Part shown: in pieces, positions 1-10,345 of the stretch
Position numbering within the stretch: the first letter of the stretch is position 1
Layout: each line of letters opens with the position of its first letter
Source of the DNA: Massariosphaeria phaeospora
Lineage: Eukaryota; Ascomycota; Dothideomycetes; Pleosporales
Length of the DNA: 64,000 bases
NCBI GenBank assembly: GCA_011032825.1
Contig: JAADJZ010000005.1
Span: 253,001-317,000, forward strand
Direction of reading: 5' to 3'
Program-made: the position numbers and the translations under genes
The notes under the pieces: model-generated
What the model was told of the DNA's origin: nothing
The model's database searches: none
What the model saw: the letters and a program-made list of their open reading frames with translations, nothing else

Positions 1-797
1 CTGGCACGGCAGGAGGGTGTTTGCGAATCCGGCGCTTCCGCATGAGACAGAAGACGACCAGCGCTACCAGGGCGGCGATCCCAACGAATGCGCCGACTAC
101 GATGCCCACCCGCACTCCTACTGCCATTCCATCGTCGTCCTCATAATGGTCCGGGTCCTTGCCAGTGTGTCCAACGTTTCCAGGCAGCTTCGGAGGGGTC
201 GTCCGGTTGGGCCGCGCGGCGATGGACTGGGAGGCGGTGCCTGTGGCGACGGGGTCGAATATTTCGGTCACGATGACAGTGGTGGGTACAGCGAGTTCGG
301 CTCTTGACAGGTCCTCGTCGAAAAGGTGTCCGCATTCTTCGACGTCGGTGTCCTATTATACACATTAGTGAATGCGCACCGAGGTAAGAGTGACTACGCA
401 CCTTTTCACAACAGAAGGCGATCGCCTTGTCGTTATATGCGCAGTAGAATCCATCGACGCAGGCCGCTGCCTTAAGTCAATGCCAGATCGAATACGGAAT
501 CGCAACGCCGCAGATGTACATACTTCCGTATTGGTCCTTACAGCACGACTCTCCCTGGTCCGGCTGGTAGCAGATGTTCGCGAACTCAGAAGAGAAGCAC
601 TGCTTCGCACTCCGGTCGCATCCGTCGCAGGAGGTGCCGCATATCTCAAAGGACGGGTCGTATCCCTCGTCCGAGGTGTGGTTTGGCTTGAAGCTCCACC
701 AGAACTCCTGTTGGGCAGCCACTACCGAGCTCGACGACACGACAAGCGCGGCTATGAGGGTTGGCAGCATGGTGAAGGGCGTAATGTGACTTGGCAT
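1..797 (-). CDS. Cysteine-rich single-pass membrane protein (3' end outside window)
   Basis: Three exons are visible: 797-524, 466-402 and 352 to the left edge. Intron 1 (523-467, 57 nt) has a GTATGT donor and a GGCAG acceptor; intron 2 (401-353, 49 nt) has GTGCGT and TAATAG. Exon phases agree. The protein starts with a hydrophobic signal peptide (an alternative start at 770 removes nine residues). A Cys-rich ectodomain follows with CGTSCDGC, a CC pair, and C-x6-C leading to FCCEK. Then come a Thr/Pro-rich linker and one transmembrane helix (about codons encoded by 120-40) followed by basic KRRIRK on the cytoplasmic side. The layout resembles fungal surface receptor-like or wall-stress-sensor-like proteins, but I recognise no named family. 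Exon 1 read straight through would meet a TGA at 477-479; the intron removes it. Confidence 0.72.
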
Positions 798-2164
798 CGA
801 GACATGAAGTAGGTAATACGGGATGGCAGCGAAGGATGTATACTTGGCAAGAGCGGGAGCGGCGGGTGTGTGGAAGCACAACACAGTCACCGCGAGGGCA
901 TTACGCGTCAGACGCAGCGCCACCGTCAGAGAAGCCCCTTTCCCGGGCTGTGATGCGGCGGCAACGGACGAGCTTCAGTGCCTCAAGCAATGCCGCAGCC
1001 GAATCCTGCGTGGGCGAGCGTGGGAAAAGCAGTAATCTTTGTCGATGACTCAGCCGTCATGTTTGAGGAACGCCGTCTGGCTGATATTTGATTGGGTGGT
1101 GGCGACATCTCTGCTGTTCCGTAACGTGGCAGCGCGCGCGAAAGGATTCGGTGTGAGGGCTCAGGCTGCGAAGAGGAAAGGATGTCGGGGTTGGAGTTGG
1201 CTGGTGTGTTTTGGGGCCGAAGCACGGACCACGATCACCTGATATAGATTATCCCCGGCGCCTCGCCTTATCGCCCGCCGTGTTCCACAACTCCACGAAG
1301 GACCGCCTATCTAACACTATATAGCAGTCAGCCAGCAAAAGCCTGATCACTCTTTTTTCATCCATCGTCAAGCTGTTTCCTCACTGCTGCTCATCAGTTT
1401 GTAGTCTTTCCGCATCTGTCGTCAGGAGTCCTGGTCGAACCTCGAGGAAATGCGATCGCTTCGAAGCGCTTTCTACATGTGGCAATTTGACGACCGGCTG
1501 GACCCTGCTACCTACCTAGCTGACAGGCATGGCTTCTGAGACGATAGAAAAGGAATAATGGGCACGTAGAGTAGACTGGTCCTGAGTTTCTGTGCTACGT
1601 CGGGGCCTGCTTCATCAGCTGTCCGGAGTGCTCCCTCTCATCTATCAATGCATCTCGAAGTGGCTAGCAGGTCGCTCGTTTCCGAGCGGCTCGGCCCCGC
1701 TTCATCCGCGCCGATCCTGATCGTCTTCGAGGGCACAACAGGGCATATGATGCTCGAGATGGATGTCTCGGTGGTTCTGCGACATGTACTCGATGACATG
1801 AGGTTGCTATAACGGACCGGATACCATCTCATCTCGGCCCCCAAAAACTAGTCTACCATCTTTTGGTATGATTAACAAGAAGCAGCCCGGCACTACTGTT
1901 ACGGACCCACGTTCGGAGTCCGAGATACTAGAACGAGCCACCCACGAATTACAGTCAGACTGGAGCCCACTTGGGTGTACACGGCGGCGGAAGCGCTGTC
2001 TTCCATGCTGACTTTGGCTGACATGGCACCGAGTGTCACCTCGTCAAGCTGTACCTCTTTCTGGCTCTCTTTGGCATCAGTTGAGCCGCAGTTCGAGCAC
2101 GCTTAACTAACAGCTCAGACCCAGTCGTCAAATTACTGTGTAGGTACACTTACACGTCGCGACG
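798..2164. other. Intergenic, no gene seen
   Basis: Only short unconserved ORFs occur on either strand. The left part is the presumed promoter of the minus-strand Cys-rich membrane protein and the right part that of the FSH hydrolase. A TATA-like run (ctatata) lies near 1317. I see no repeat or RNA gene. Confidence 0.5.
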
Positions 2165-3025
2165 ATGCCGATTTCAGACGCAATCCCCGCCTCGAACATT
2201 CCGGACACCGTTCCCGATTCGAGAAACCTGCCACGACTGCTCTGCCTCCACGGTGGCGGGGTCAACGCTGCCATCTTCTCCATGCAATCGCGCTCCCTTA
2301 TCCGCCACCTACAACACTCTTTTCGCCTGGTATGGGCCGACGGGCCGTTCTTCTGCGACCCGCACACCGATGTTATCCACGTGTACGGCTCGTACGGCCC
2401 GTTCCGACGCTGGCTTCGCTGGCTGCTCGAACACCCGGAGATCGATGCCGAGAGCTGCATCGAGGAGATAGGGTATGCATTGCGCACCGCCATGGAGGAT
2501 GACAATCGAGCCGGTGGACGGGGCGAGTGGGTGGGCTTGGTGGGATTCAGCCAGGGAGCCAAGCTGAGTGCGAGTCTGTTGCTAGAACAGCAGGCAAGAG
2601 AGGAGAAAGCGGAAAAGGAGGGTAAACCTCTGGCGGAAGGCCCCGTCGGTATACCTGGGCTTGTGTGGAGGTTTGGTGTACTACTTGCCGGCCGAGCGCC
2701 GCTGAGCAACCTCAACCCAGAGCTCCAAAAAAGCCAGGCTCTGGTTTCCGCAGGGGAAATATCAGAAGGCTTCCAGTTTTGCAAAGAGGTGGATGCGGAG
2801 GCGATACTGAAGAAACCGACACTTCATGTGCATGGCACTGCGGATCCCGGTCTACATCTCCATCGGCGGATGTTGAACGAGTATTGTGAGAAAGAGACCA
2901 CTACGCTGGTGGAATGGGATGGTGCGCATAGGGTGCCGATAAAGAGCAAGGATGTAAATCCAGTCGTGGCTGCGATATATGATATTGCGGAGCAGACCGG
3001 ATTGAAGGTTACAAGAACTGTATGA
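2165..3025 (+). CDS. FSH-type serine hydrolase (FSH1 family, alpha/beta hydrolase)
   Basis: An intronless 286-residue protein. The N-terminal strand and oxyanion region is RLLCLHGGGVNA (residues 24-35). The nucleophile elbow is GFSQG with Ser129. The likely acid is Asp227 in HGTADPG and the base is His255 in DGAHRVP. This order and length are those of the fungal FSH1/CtnB/LovG-like family, which are soluble esterases or thioesterases, some of which release polyketides. The insert between residues 145 and 160 is Lys/Glu-rich. No polyketide synthase lies nearby, so a role in primary metabolism or general esterase activity is as likely as a biosynthetic one. The start at 2165 is chosen because the family begins close to the HGGG motif and no better upstream start exists. 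Confidence 0.88.
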   Translation: MPISDAIPASNIPDTVPDSRNLPRLLCLHGGGVNAAIFSMQSRSLIRHLQHSFRLVWADGPFFCDPHTDVIHVYGSYGPFRRWLRWLLEHPEIDAESCIEEIGYALRTAMEDDNRAGGRGEWVGLVGFSQGAKLSASLLLEQQAREEKAEKEGKPLAEGPVGIPGLVWRFGVLLAGRAPLSNLNPELQKSQALVSAGEISEGFQFCKEVDAEAILKKPTLHVHGTADPGLHLHRRMLNEYCEKETTTLVEWDGAHRVPIKSKDVNPVVAAIYDIAEQTGLKVTRTV

Positions 3026-3573
3026 GGAATTCTAGAAATAGGTGAAGAGGCATTAGACTTTCGACTCTCCCTGTCACATGGTGTCTTATACGTATAGGGG
3101 ATGCTTTTAGCTGTCCACGTTTAATCAACGAGGTGCCAGTAAGACACTACGGCACAACCATTCCTCCGCAGCACGGCTACAACCACCGTCTAACTCCATA
3201 GCCTCCAGTTGCCATGGCCCGCATCTACCGTTCCTGGTACATCGAATTGACGAAATGCGGACATCAATGAGGACATTCGGCGATCGACGCTTGCTCCGAG
3301 TATACTGGACACGAGCCAAGATCGGACCGCGTCATGCTTTCTCTACTAGGCCGGTAGTAGACGCGTGGGGGCTGGTATCCTGGAAAGCTTGTTAGCAAGC
3401 TGTTGTACGAAGCTGCGGACGCCGTCTCCATACTCAGCCATTTGAACCGCGTAAGCTCAGATGTCGAGTCCAGGACGAAGGCCGGAGGTCAAGCAATTCA
3501 GACAGTATACATATAGGGCATCACAAGCCCCAATGAAGATAAGCAGTTTTGTTAAACTCTCAGTCCCACCACC
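3026..3573. other. Intergenic, no gene seen
   Basis: About 550 bp between two genes on the same strand. It should hold the terminator of the hydrolase and the promoter of the kelch gene. I see no conserved ORF and no clear repeat. Confidence 0.45.
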
Positions 3574-4625
3574 ATGTCTCCACTCAAAGCATTCCTCCTG
3601 CTCGCCGCCTCCCTCCCCCTTTCCCTCTCCCACCCCTCCCCACCCTCCTCCAACACCTCAACATGGACCTCCCTCGCCCCCATCCCCATCGCCCCCCGCC
3701 AAGAACACACCACCTTCTTCCTCCCGCCAAACACAATCGGCATCCTCGGCGGCATCGTCCCCACTACTGACTCCGTCAACACCACCTCCCTCATGCAATT
3801 CTACTCCCTCGCCAACAACTCCTGGACCCCCCGCGCGCCCCCCTCCCCCTCCCCATGAACCACATCAACGCCGCCGTCTCGAACGGCAAACTCTACGTCC
3901 TCGGCGGCCTCGCCGACGACACGTCCGGCCCCATCGTCGCCTGGCGCCGCAATTCTTCGTCCTGGGTCTACGACCCTGCGACTAACATCTGGGCCCCCAT
4001 CGCCCCGCTACCCAACGGCACCGCGCGCGGCAGCGCCGCCGTCGGCGTGCACGCCCGCACCGGCACCATCGTCCTCGCCGGCGGCATGACGGACCTCGAG
4101 CTCGCGCCCGGTGGCCGCCAGCGCTCCGTCGCCACCGTCTCCATGTACGACACCGCGACAAACACCTGGCGCGCCGCGCCGGATCTCCCCGCGCCGCGCG
4201 ACCACGCGGGCGGCGCCGTCGTCGGGCATCACATGTATGTGCTCGGCGGGCGCGCTGACGGGCAAGCCAACGTGCGCGACACAGTCTTCATTCTCGACTT
4301 AAACGACATCGAGCAAGGGTGGAGGACGAGCAAGGCGCGCATGCCGACGCCGCGTGGGGGCGTCGCGGTTGGTGTTGTGGGCAGCAGGGTGTATACGTTT
4401 GGCGGTGAGGGCAATGCGGAGGTCGAGTCGGGCGTGTTTGCTGACGTCGAGGCGTATGATGTGGAGCGTGATGGATGGGAGAAATTGGGGGATATGCGGG
4501 TGCCGAGGCATGGGACGAGTGCGGTGGGGGTGAGGGGACGGGTGTATGTTCCGGGGGGTGGGGTTAGGCAGGGGGCGGGGGCGGTGGCGGGGTTTGATGT
4601 CTTCTTGCCAAAAGGGGGGAGGTAG
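3574..4625 (+). CDS. Secreted kelch-repeat protein, reading frame broken once
   Basis: The first frame (3574-3858) gives a signal peptide (MSPLKAFLLLAASLPLSLS) and the first kelch blade with GILGGI. The second frame (from 3855) continues with KLYVLGGL, IVLAGGM, MYVLGGR, VYTFGGE and VYVPGGG, each followed by the usual Trp-containing strand, so about five or six blades form a beta-propeller. The two frames join within the C-rich run at about 3829-3854, and no GT-AG intron can explain the change. One extra C in a C6 run would make the frame continuous. It is therefore either an assembly error in a homopolymer or a young pseudogene. Related fungal proteins are secreted galactose-oxidase-like or kelch proteins of unknown role. 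Strong C-ending codon bias in the first two thirds suggests the gene was under selection until recently. Confidence 0.75.
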
Positions 4626-5275
4626 GGAGAGAGAGCAGAGAGGGGGCACTCTTGCGGAAACCAGATCAGATCTCCGGAACTAGGGCCAAACATAACATGC
4701 TACGTTGTAACTTGTAACTAACGCCTTATCTACAAGTTAACTTTAGATTTTATCTTGTGGTCGTACTTGTAACAAACATCACGTAAACGCTGTATGTATA
4801 TAGAATGATCTGTAGCTTTTGATAGTGGTATTGCTGCGGTAGATGATCGTTTTGGAGGCGCGCAGATTGGTCTCTCCGGTTCTGGAGATTGAGGGGGGGT
4901 AGGTGGTTTGGTTTGGTTTGGTTTGGTTTGGTATGAGTGATACTGTGTTTCTGGGAACGGGAACGGGGAGAGGGAGAGGAGATGGGGGTTAAACTTAACC
5001 ACCATGCTGAGTTGTAATAATCGAAAGGCTTCAAATACGTACACCATGTTCCCTTGGGACATGCATACTAGTGACGAAGCACTTTGCCGACACTACTCTA
5101 TGGCACATGCATGGAACAGGTGGCACGCTTGGCACGGAGCATGAGTTGTCCATCTACCGACAGCTGGCAAGGAAACGACCGGATAAATCTACCTTACAGG
5201 ATAATCCACCTTATGTAGTACATGCATGCGGTCCCACACCTCCCCTCCCACGTCTCTCGCCACCACAACGCACGC
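4626..5275. other. Intergenic between convergent genes
   Basis: The kelch gene and the minus-strand dehydrogenase converge here. The stretch contains a short GGTTT tandem run but no supported gene; ORFs on the minus strand (4730-5062) are low-complexity. Confidence 0.45.
4905..4931. repeat. GGTTT pentanucleotide tandem repeat
   Basis: Five perfect copies of GGTTT are followed by GG. It is a simple microsatellite in the 3' intergenic space. Confidence 0.9.
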
Positions 5276-6397
5276 TTAGTTCGGGGTAAGCTTCAACAGC
5301 CGGGCGTTCGTCCCATCCTCGATGACCCAGATGGCGCCATCCTTGTCCTCGCGGATCCCGCGCATGCGCTTGCCCATGGAGATGCGCTGAGCCTCCTTGG
5401 TCGTGTTCCCCGTGATGGTGACGCGCACCAGTGCTTGTGCGCTGAGCGCCGAGATGATGGCATTGCCCTTCCAACTGGCAAACAGGTCGCCCTTGTAGAT
5501 GATCAAGCCGGCGGGCGAGATGACGGGCACCCAGGCGGTCTTGGGCGCGGCGAAGTCGGGCCGCGTGCTGTGCGCGGGGATGGTGCGGCCGTCGTAATGC
5601 TTGCCCTCGCACACGAGCGGCCAGCCGTAGTTTTTGCCCGACTCGATCAGATTGATCTCGTCGCCGCCCATGGGGCCCATCTCGACCTCCCAGAGCCGGC
5701 CCTGCGCGTCCCAGTCGATGCCCAGCGGGTTGCGGTGGCCGAGCGACCAGATCTGCGCGGGGACGGCGCCTTGGCTGGCGAAGGGGTTGCCTGCGAAGGC
5801 GGTGCCGTTGTCGTTCAGCTTGAGTACCTTGCCGAGGTTGCCGGTCATGGACTGCGCCGGCGTCATCTGGTTGATCTCGCCCGACGAGATCCACAGCGCG
5901 CCGTCGGGGCCGAACAGCAGGCGACAGGCAAACTGGAGCCCACCCGTGGCCCGCTGCGAGTGGCGCCAGATGACCTCGAGGCCAGACAGCGCGCCACCAC
6001 CATTGGCATCCAGCGTCAGCTTGGCCCGCGCGACGGCGCCGCCTGCCCCGCCAGTGCCGCTCTCTGCGTAGCTGATGTACACCAGGCTGTTCTCGGCGTA
6101 TTTGGGGTGCAAGGCGACGTCGTGGAGACCGCCCTGGCCGGCGTAGGCGACGGTGGGCACACCGGTGATGGTGCCCGCGGTCTTGGTAGTCACGTTGACG
6201 AGACGCAGGTTGCCGCGTCTCTCGGTGACGAGGATGCGGTTGTCGGGTAGGAAGGCGATGGCCCATGGCTCGTTATGGGTGGTGATGACTGTCGACTTGA
6301 ACGGCTGCTGGCGAGTGTGCAGCTGTTGCGATGGGACGGCCAAAGCACCGCTCACCAGCGCCAGAGCGTAGGTGAGAGAAAGTCCGAGATGTAACAT
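5276..6397 (-). CDS. Secreted PQQ-type glucose/sorbosone dehydrogenase
   Basis: An intronless 373-residue protein. The start at 6397 is preferred over the longer frame opening at 6490 because it begins a clean signal peptide (MLHLGLSLTYALALVSG, cut near ALAVPS). The body is a six-bladed beta-propeller of the glucose/sorbosone dehydrogenase family. Supporting motifs are EPWAIAFLPD, ILVTERRGNLRLV, GQGGLHDVALHPKY, VYISYAE, LLFGPDGALWI, SLGHRNPLGIDWD and EMGPMGGDEINLI. Bacterial relatives (YliI/Asd-like) oxidise aldoses with bound pyrroloquinoline quinone. Fungi are not thought to make PQQ, so the cofactor and substrate are uncertain; the reaction is inferred. A TATA-like ggtatatacc lies about 100 bp upstream of the start. 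Confidence 0.87.
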   Translation of the reverse strand: MLHLGLSLTYALALVSGALAVPSQQLHTRQQPFKSTVITTHNEPWAIAFLPDNRILVTERRGNLRLVNVTTKTAGTITGVPTVAYAGQGGLHDVALHPKYAENSLVYISYAESGTGGAGGAVARAKLTLDANGGGALSGLEVIWRHSQRATGGLQFACRLLFGPDGALWISSGEINQMTPAQSMTGNLGKVLKLNDNGTAFAGNPFASQGAVPAQIWSLGHRNPLGIDWDAQGRLWEVEMGPMGGDEINLIESGKNYGWPLVCEGKHYDGRTIPAHSTRPDFAAPKTAWVPVISPAGLIIYKGDLFASWKGNAIISALSAQALVRVTITGNTTKEAQRISMGKRMRGIREDKDGAIWVIEDGTNARLLKLTPN

Positions 6398-7141
6398 TTT
6401 CGGGGCGGCCTTTTCTTTCCCGTGTGTTGTGTTTGTTGCTAGACGATCGAAGACCAGGTGTCTAACAGAGTAAGCTGTCTGTTCCCCCAAGGTTGGTAGG
6501 TATATACCTGTACGAACCGGAAGGACTCGGGCAACCTCTCAGCCAAGCTCAGGCTACTACCGGCCTTTAATGACTTGATATGTATCAATCAGAGTATCTG
6601 CACTTGATTCGATCGAGCGCTAGGCGTTTACACTCTGCGTGCGGGGGCTTGGTGAAGGGGTCTTTAGCCAAATGATGCTTCCCTCAACTAGAAGCAAACG
6701 TTTGTAGTGAGGGAGATTGCGCTGCCAGGCTGGCCTTCCTCGCTGGGAGAGGCGTCTTGCAGGCAGCTTTCCCCTCTCTGGGGGGGGGCCCCTGCGGAGG
6801 GCAAGGGCTGCGGCATCATCGGGGGTCAGGACGAAGGACGAGCCTTGGAAGTCGCTATCGTGAGATTAGTTATAGTGTTGAGGTCCCGTGCAGGGGTAGG
6901 TGCCAAGGTCTGAAATTCATCACGCATGCGGGGTAATGACGTTCAAAAAAAGAAAGATCGGACGAATCAAACATTGTGAGAGCGCAGCCAATCAATCCAA
7001 GGCTGTGCCGGAATAAAGTGACTCCATCGTCAGCTTATTGCAGGCAGCACGCTCTCAGTGTTTCGAGCACCCTCAATCTCTCGTGATTCTCCGTGAGACA
7101 CGTGTACGCAGTACGCCGTCACTGACCACCCCCGGCAACCA
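6398..7141. other. Divergent promoter region
   Basis: Shared upstream space of the minus-strand dehydrogenase and the plus-strand ADP-ribosylglycohydrolase. A TATA-like element for the minus gene is at about 6494-6509. No gene or repeat is apparent. Confidence 0.45.
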
Positions 7142-8149
7142 ATGTCTCCACCAAACGACGCCCGCATCTCTCGAACGCTCGGCGCCCTCCTAGGCGTCCA
7201 CTGCGGCGACTCCCTCGGTGCCACCTTCGAGTTCAAGCCCTGGTCCCAGATCATTCGGCAGTATCCCCACGGCCTGCGCGAAATCGTCGGCGGCGGCACG
7301 CTCAAGTGGCCCGCTGGCCATGCAACTGACGACACGGACCTCACGCGTGCAGTCCTGCTAGCCTACCGTGACTACGAGGAGCACAAACAGCAGTCAGCGG
7401 ACGCGTTCAACATCGCCAAAGCAGCAGCCGAGTATGCGCTGCAGTGGAACGAGGGCGCCTGGCCCGGTCGTAGAAAGGGCTCGCGGCCGATTGATATTGG
7501 GAATACGACGAGGCGTGGCTTGCAGCGCTATAAGATGTCGAAGGATCCCGCAGCGGCGGGCGCTGGCGCTGGCAGTGCGGGCAATGGCAGCTTGATGCGC
7601 TGTATTCCTACGGCGCTGTTTGCAGCCGCGGCGACGCGCCAGAACGAGTCGATAGCCATCAGCGCCTTCACGCACGACGACCCGCGATGTACCGTCGCGT
7701 GCGCCGCCTACAACGAGATCGTCGCGGCTCTCGTCGCTGGCACGCCGCCGCAAGCCGCTGTGGACGTGGGCAAGACGGTCGCAAACGCCTTGAACTGTGC
7801 GCAGGTCACACAAGCCATCACCGAGGGCGAGACGCTTCCATTGGCGAAGAGCGCGAGTGAGGGGCCCCGCCGTGAGGCGATCAGCGCATCGGGCTACGTG
7901 CTCAACAGCCTGAAGCTCGCGGTGGCGGCGGTGCTAGATGTGCGGTCGTTTGAGGATGTGCTGGTGGATGTGGTGCGCATTGGGGGCGATAGTGATACGA
8001 ACGGGGCGATTGCAGGCGGGCTGTTGGGTGCGAGGGATGGCGTGGAGACGATTCCGGAGCGTTGGTTGGAGAAGTTGCAGTTTCGAAGGGAGTTTGAGGA
8101 CGTTGGCACGCGCATTCTGCAGATGCAGGCGCAGAAGGATAGCGGGTAG
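7142..8149 (+). CDS. ADP-ribosylglycohydrolase (ARH/DraG family)
   Basis: An intronless 335-residue protein. The family signature is complete: GVHCGDSLGA (residues 18-27, first metal-binding acidic residue), TDDTDLTRA (62-70), GNGSLMRCIP (147-156) and the C-terminal IGGDSDTNGAIAG (280-292, Asp283 and Asp285). These acidic residues hold the two magnesium ions that activate the water for cleaving ADP-ribose from proteins or small molecules. The usual fold is an all-alpha domain of about 300 residues, which this matches. There is no signal peptide, so it should act in the cytosol or nucleus. The exact target (arginine-, serine-linked or free ADP-ribosyl) cannot be told from the sequence. Confidence 0.9.
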   Translation: MSPPNDARISRTLGALLGVHCGDSLGATFEFKPWSQIIRQYPHGLREIVGGGTLKWPAGHATDDTDLTRAVLLAYRDYEEHKQQSADAFNIAKAAAEYALQWNEGAWPGRRKGSRPIDIGNTTRRGLQRYKMSKDPAAAGAGAGSAGNGSLMRCIPTALFAAAATRQNESIAISAFTHDDPRCTVACAAYNEIVAALVAGTPPQAAVDVGKTVANALNCAQVTQAITEGETLPLAKSASEGPRREAISASGYVLNSLKLAVAAVLDVRSFEDVLVDVVRIGGDSDTNGAIAGGLLGARDGVETIPERWLEKLQFRREFEDVGTRILQMQAQKDSG

Positions 8150-8992
8150 TGTGGAATCGCAATAGTGGACACTGAGGACGACCCGGTATATCAACAGTGA
8201 AGACACGTGCCCAACCCAACAAGGATTCGAGGCAACATCCGCATCAGATGACGTCAATTTGAAGGTACGGTACTTCGACCCGCCGCTTCGACGTCTCAAG
8301 CAGCGCGAAATGAACAAACGAAAGAACGTACACAAAGCAACCGCTCCGAACGTCTCGAGATTTGAATCATGGAAGCTGGGATTCCAGATAAGGAACTCTT
8401 GTCTGCGGGCACTGAGTCGGGCTGTTGCTGCTAACGCTCGTGGTGCCATGGCTCTTATCGAATTCGAGCGGAAACGTTTAAGACGTACACGTGCTTCAGC
8501 ATGAGCGCCCCTAACTAACTAGACCCATCACGCGGATACATAGATATACAACATGCAGCCGAGTAGAACAAGAAGAAGGATATCAAAAACAGCGCCATAT
8601 CCATCAATGATAAGCAACATACATCCACCCCCGTTTACCACACACATACCATACCATATCATTGACACCCCAAACAGCCCAGTCAAGTGCCTGAACGTCT
8701 GCAGGAAAGAAAAACATGATGCTGGAGAGCGAAACCCGCAGGGGCGAAATTCCCCGTTACGGTTAGTGCCTCGGAGCGAGTATTTCCTCTTTCGGCGGAC
8801 AGATTCCGGTGCTTGGAAAAACGTCTACCGGTTTCTGACATTGGGTGCAGGTATAAAGTGGCGGTCGGTACTGCTCCTATATGCTTCGTTCTTTGGTAGG
8901 GATACTTCGTAGCCGTTTGCCACTCCGAAAAGTCTGCGTCCTATACCTTACTTATTTCCACATTTTTTATACCCAAACCCCGCTCTACCACC
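8150..8992. other. Intergenic, no gene seen
   Basis: Contains the 3' region of the ADP-ribosylglycohydrolase and the promoter of the SDR gene. Short ORFs are not convincing. The last 50 bp before 8993 are T- then C-rich, as expected for a fungal transcription start. Confidence 0.4.
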
Positions 8993-9910
8993 ATGTCCGG
9001 AAAAACCTACCTCATAACCGGCGCAAACCGCGGCCTCGGCCACGGCCTCTTCGCCCTTTACGCCGCCCGTCCCAACAACACCATCATCGCCGCCGTCCGC
9101 AGCGTCTCCGCCGCCCAGGGCCTGCTCGATGTGCCTCGCGGCGCCAACACGCGCGTCGTCCTCGTGCAAATCGACTCTTCCTCCCGCACTGACGCCTACA
9201 CCGCCATCGACGCAGCCAAAGCGCAAGGCGTCACGTCCATCGACGTCGTCATCTCTGCGGCTGGCATCATGAAGCTCAACACGCTGGAAGCCGTGCCGCT
9301 GGAAGAGTTTGAGGAAGTGCTGCTCGTGAACGGAATTTCTGTGCTGTTGTTGTATAAAGCGGCGCTGCCGCTTCTGCGCGCGTCGGCGGTGGACGGCGGG
9401 CCGAGATTCGCGTTTGTGAGTGCGGCGGGGGGGAGTATTAGTGCGATGGACCAGTTCGATTTTCCGATTGGAGCGCATGGGGCGACGAAGGCGATGGCGA
9501 ATTATTTGGTGAGGAAGATGGGGTGTGAGAATGAGTGGTTGACGACGGTGATGGTTAATCCGGGGTGAGTGGGTGAGAGTGACGTTTTCTGGTTTGGTGA
9601 TGGGGCTGTGCTTGTTGTTTCGTGTGGGAGGTTGATGGTGGGACTGAGCTGAGCTGACTGAAAATAGGCTGGTGCAGACGGATATGGGGAACTTGGGCGC
9701 GAGAGAGTTCATGGGGAAGGAGTTGGCGCTGCGGACGGTGGAGGAGAGTTGTGCGGATATGGCGCATATTGTAAGTGAGCTGGGCATGTGGGAAGTGGGA
9801 AGGCTGGCTGTGTGGGTAGCTAACGTGGTGCTTAGATCGACAACGCGACGAAGGCGGAACACTCGGGGAAGTTCTTTGACGAGACGATTGATCGCATCTT
9901 TCCTTGGTGA
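8993..9910 (+). CDS. Short-chain dehydrogenase/reductase, catalytic Tyr replaced by His
   Basis: Three exons: 8993-9564, 9668-9770 and 9836-9910, giving 249 residues. The introns (103 and 65 nt) have GTGAGT and GTAAGT donors and TAG acceptors. The Rossmann motif TGANRGLG is at residues 8-15, the SAAG motif follows strand 4, and FVSAAGGSI carries the catalytic Ser region. Where the family has YxxxK, this protein reads HGATK (codon cat at 9475-9477), so Lys is kept and Tyr is lost. It resembles the NOR-1/C-factor-like fungal SDR group, which reduce polyketide ketones or are of unknown role. The C-terminus is intact (FFDETIDRIFPW), so the gene is not obviously decayed. Activity as a normal SDR is doubtful. 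Confidence 0.87.
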
Positions 9911-10325
9911 AGAGGTAGATGCAAGGTTGTCGTGTGCGTTGAATGGCCGTTGTTGTGAAGCGCGCTGTTGGGACTTGGTAACAGCTGTGAGAGCCCATCT
10001 ATCCTTTTGGCTTCAGAGGTAGCTTTTGCAGCTGAGTAGGCACTTCCGAAGGCAACTGGTATTCCAGGTCCTCTCACTCACGCCTAAAGTAAATAGCGGC
10101 CAACATACAAACTCTGTTAATCTGAAAGTGTCAAGCAACCGTGTCGTCAAGATTCGAGCAGTACGTACAAATAGTACGTAACACGGCTAGATGTTCATGA
10201 ACTGGGAGACATTGAAGGGTAGAAACTCGAAGCTAGTAATACTCCTCTATATTATTCGTAGCATGAAGCAGCTAGAGAGATGACTCTATAGTAACGGTGG
10301 AAAGATAGATAAAAGGGGTTCGCTA

Positions 10326-10345
10326 GCTCATTGCGACGAGCCTCA
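10326..10345 (+). repeat. 20-mer shared exactly with 49087-49106
   Basis: The sequence gctcattgcgacgagcctca occurs here and at 49087-49106. The similarity extends a little upstream (agata..a..gg.ttcgc) in both copies. Two exact 20-base matches are not expected by chance in 64 kb. Confidence 0.8.

Noticed and set aside
477..479. In-frame TGA followed by CTT inside the Cys-rich membrane protein, as for stop-codon readthrough
   Set aside because: A 57-nt intron (523-467) with GTATGT donor and CAG acceptor removes it and restores the expected Cys spacing.
5222..6250. 342-codon plus-strand ORF
   Set aside because: Antisense shadow of the secreted dehydrogenase gene, caused by GC-rich third positions.
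7934..8449. 171-codon minus-strand ORF
   Set aside because: Overlaps the end of the ADP-ribosylglycohydrolase gene on the other strand and has no domain or signal peptide.
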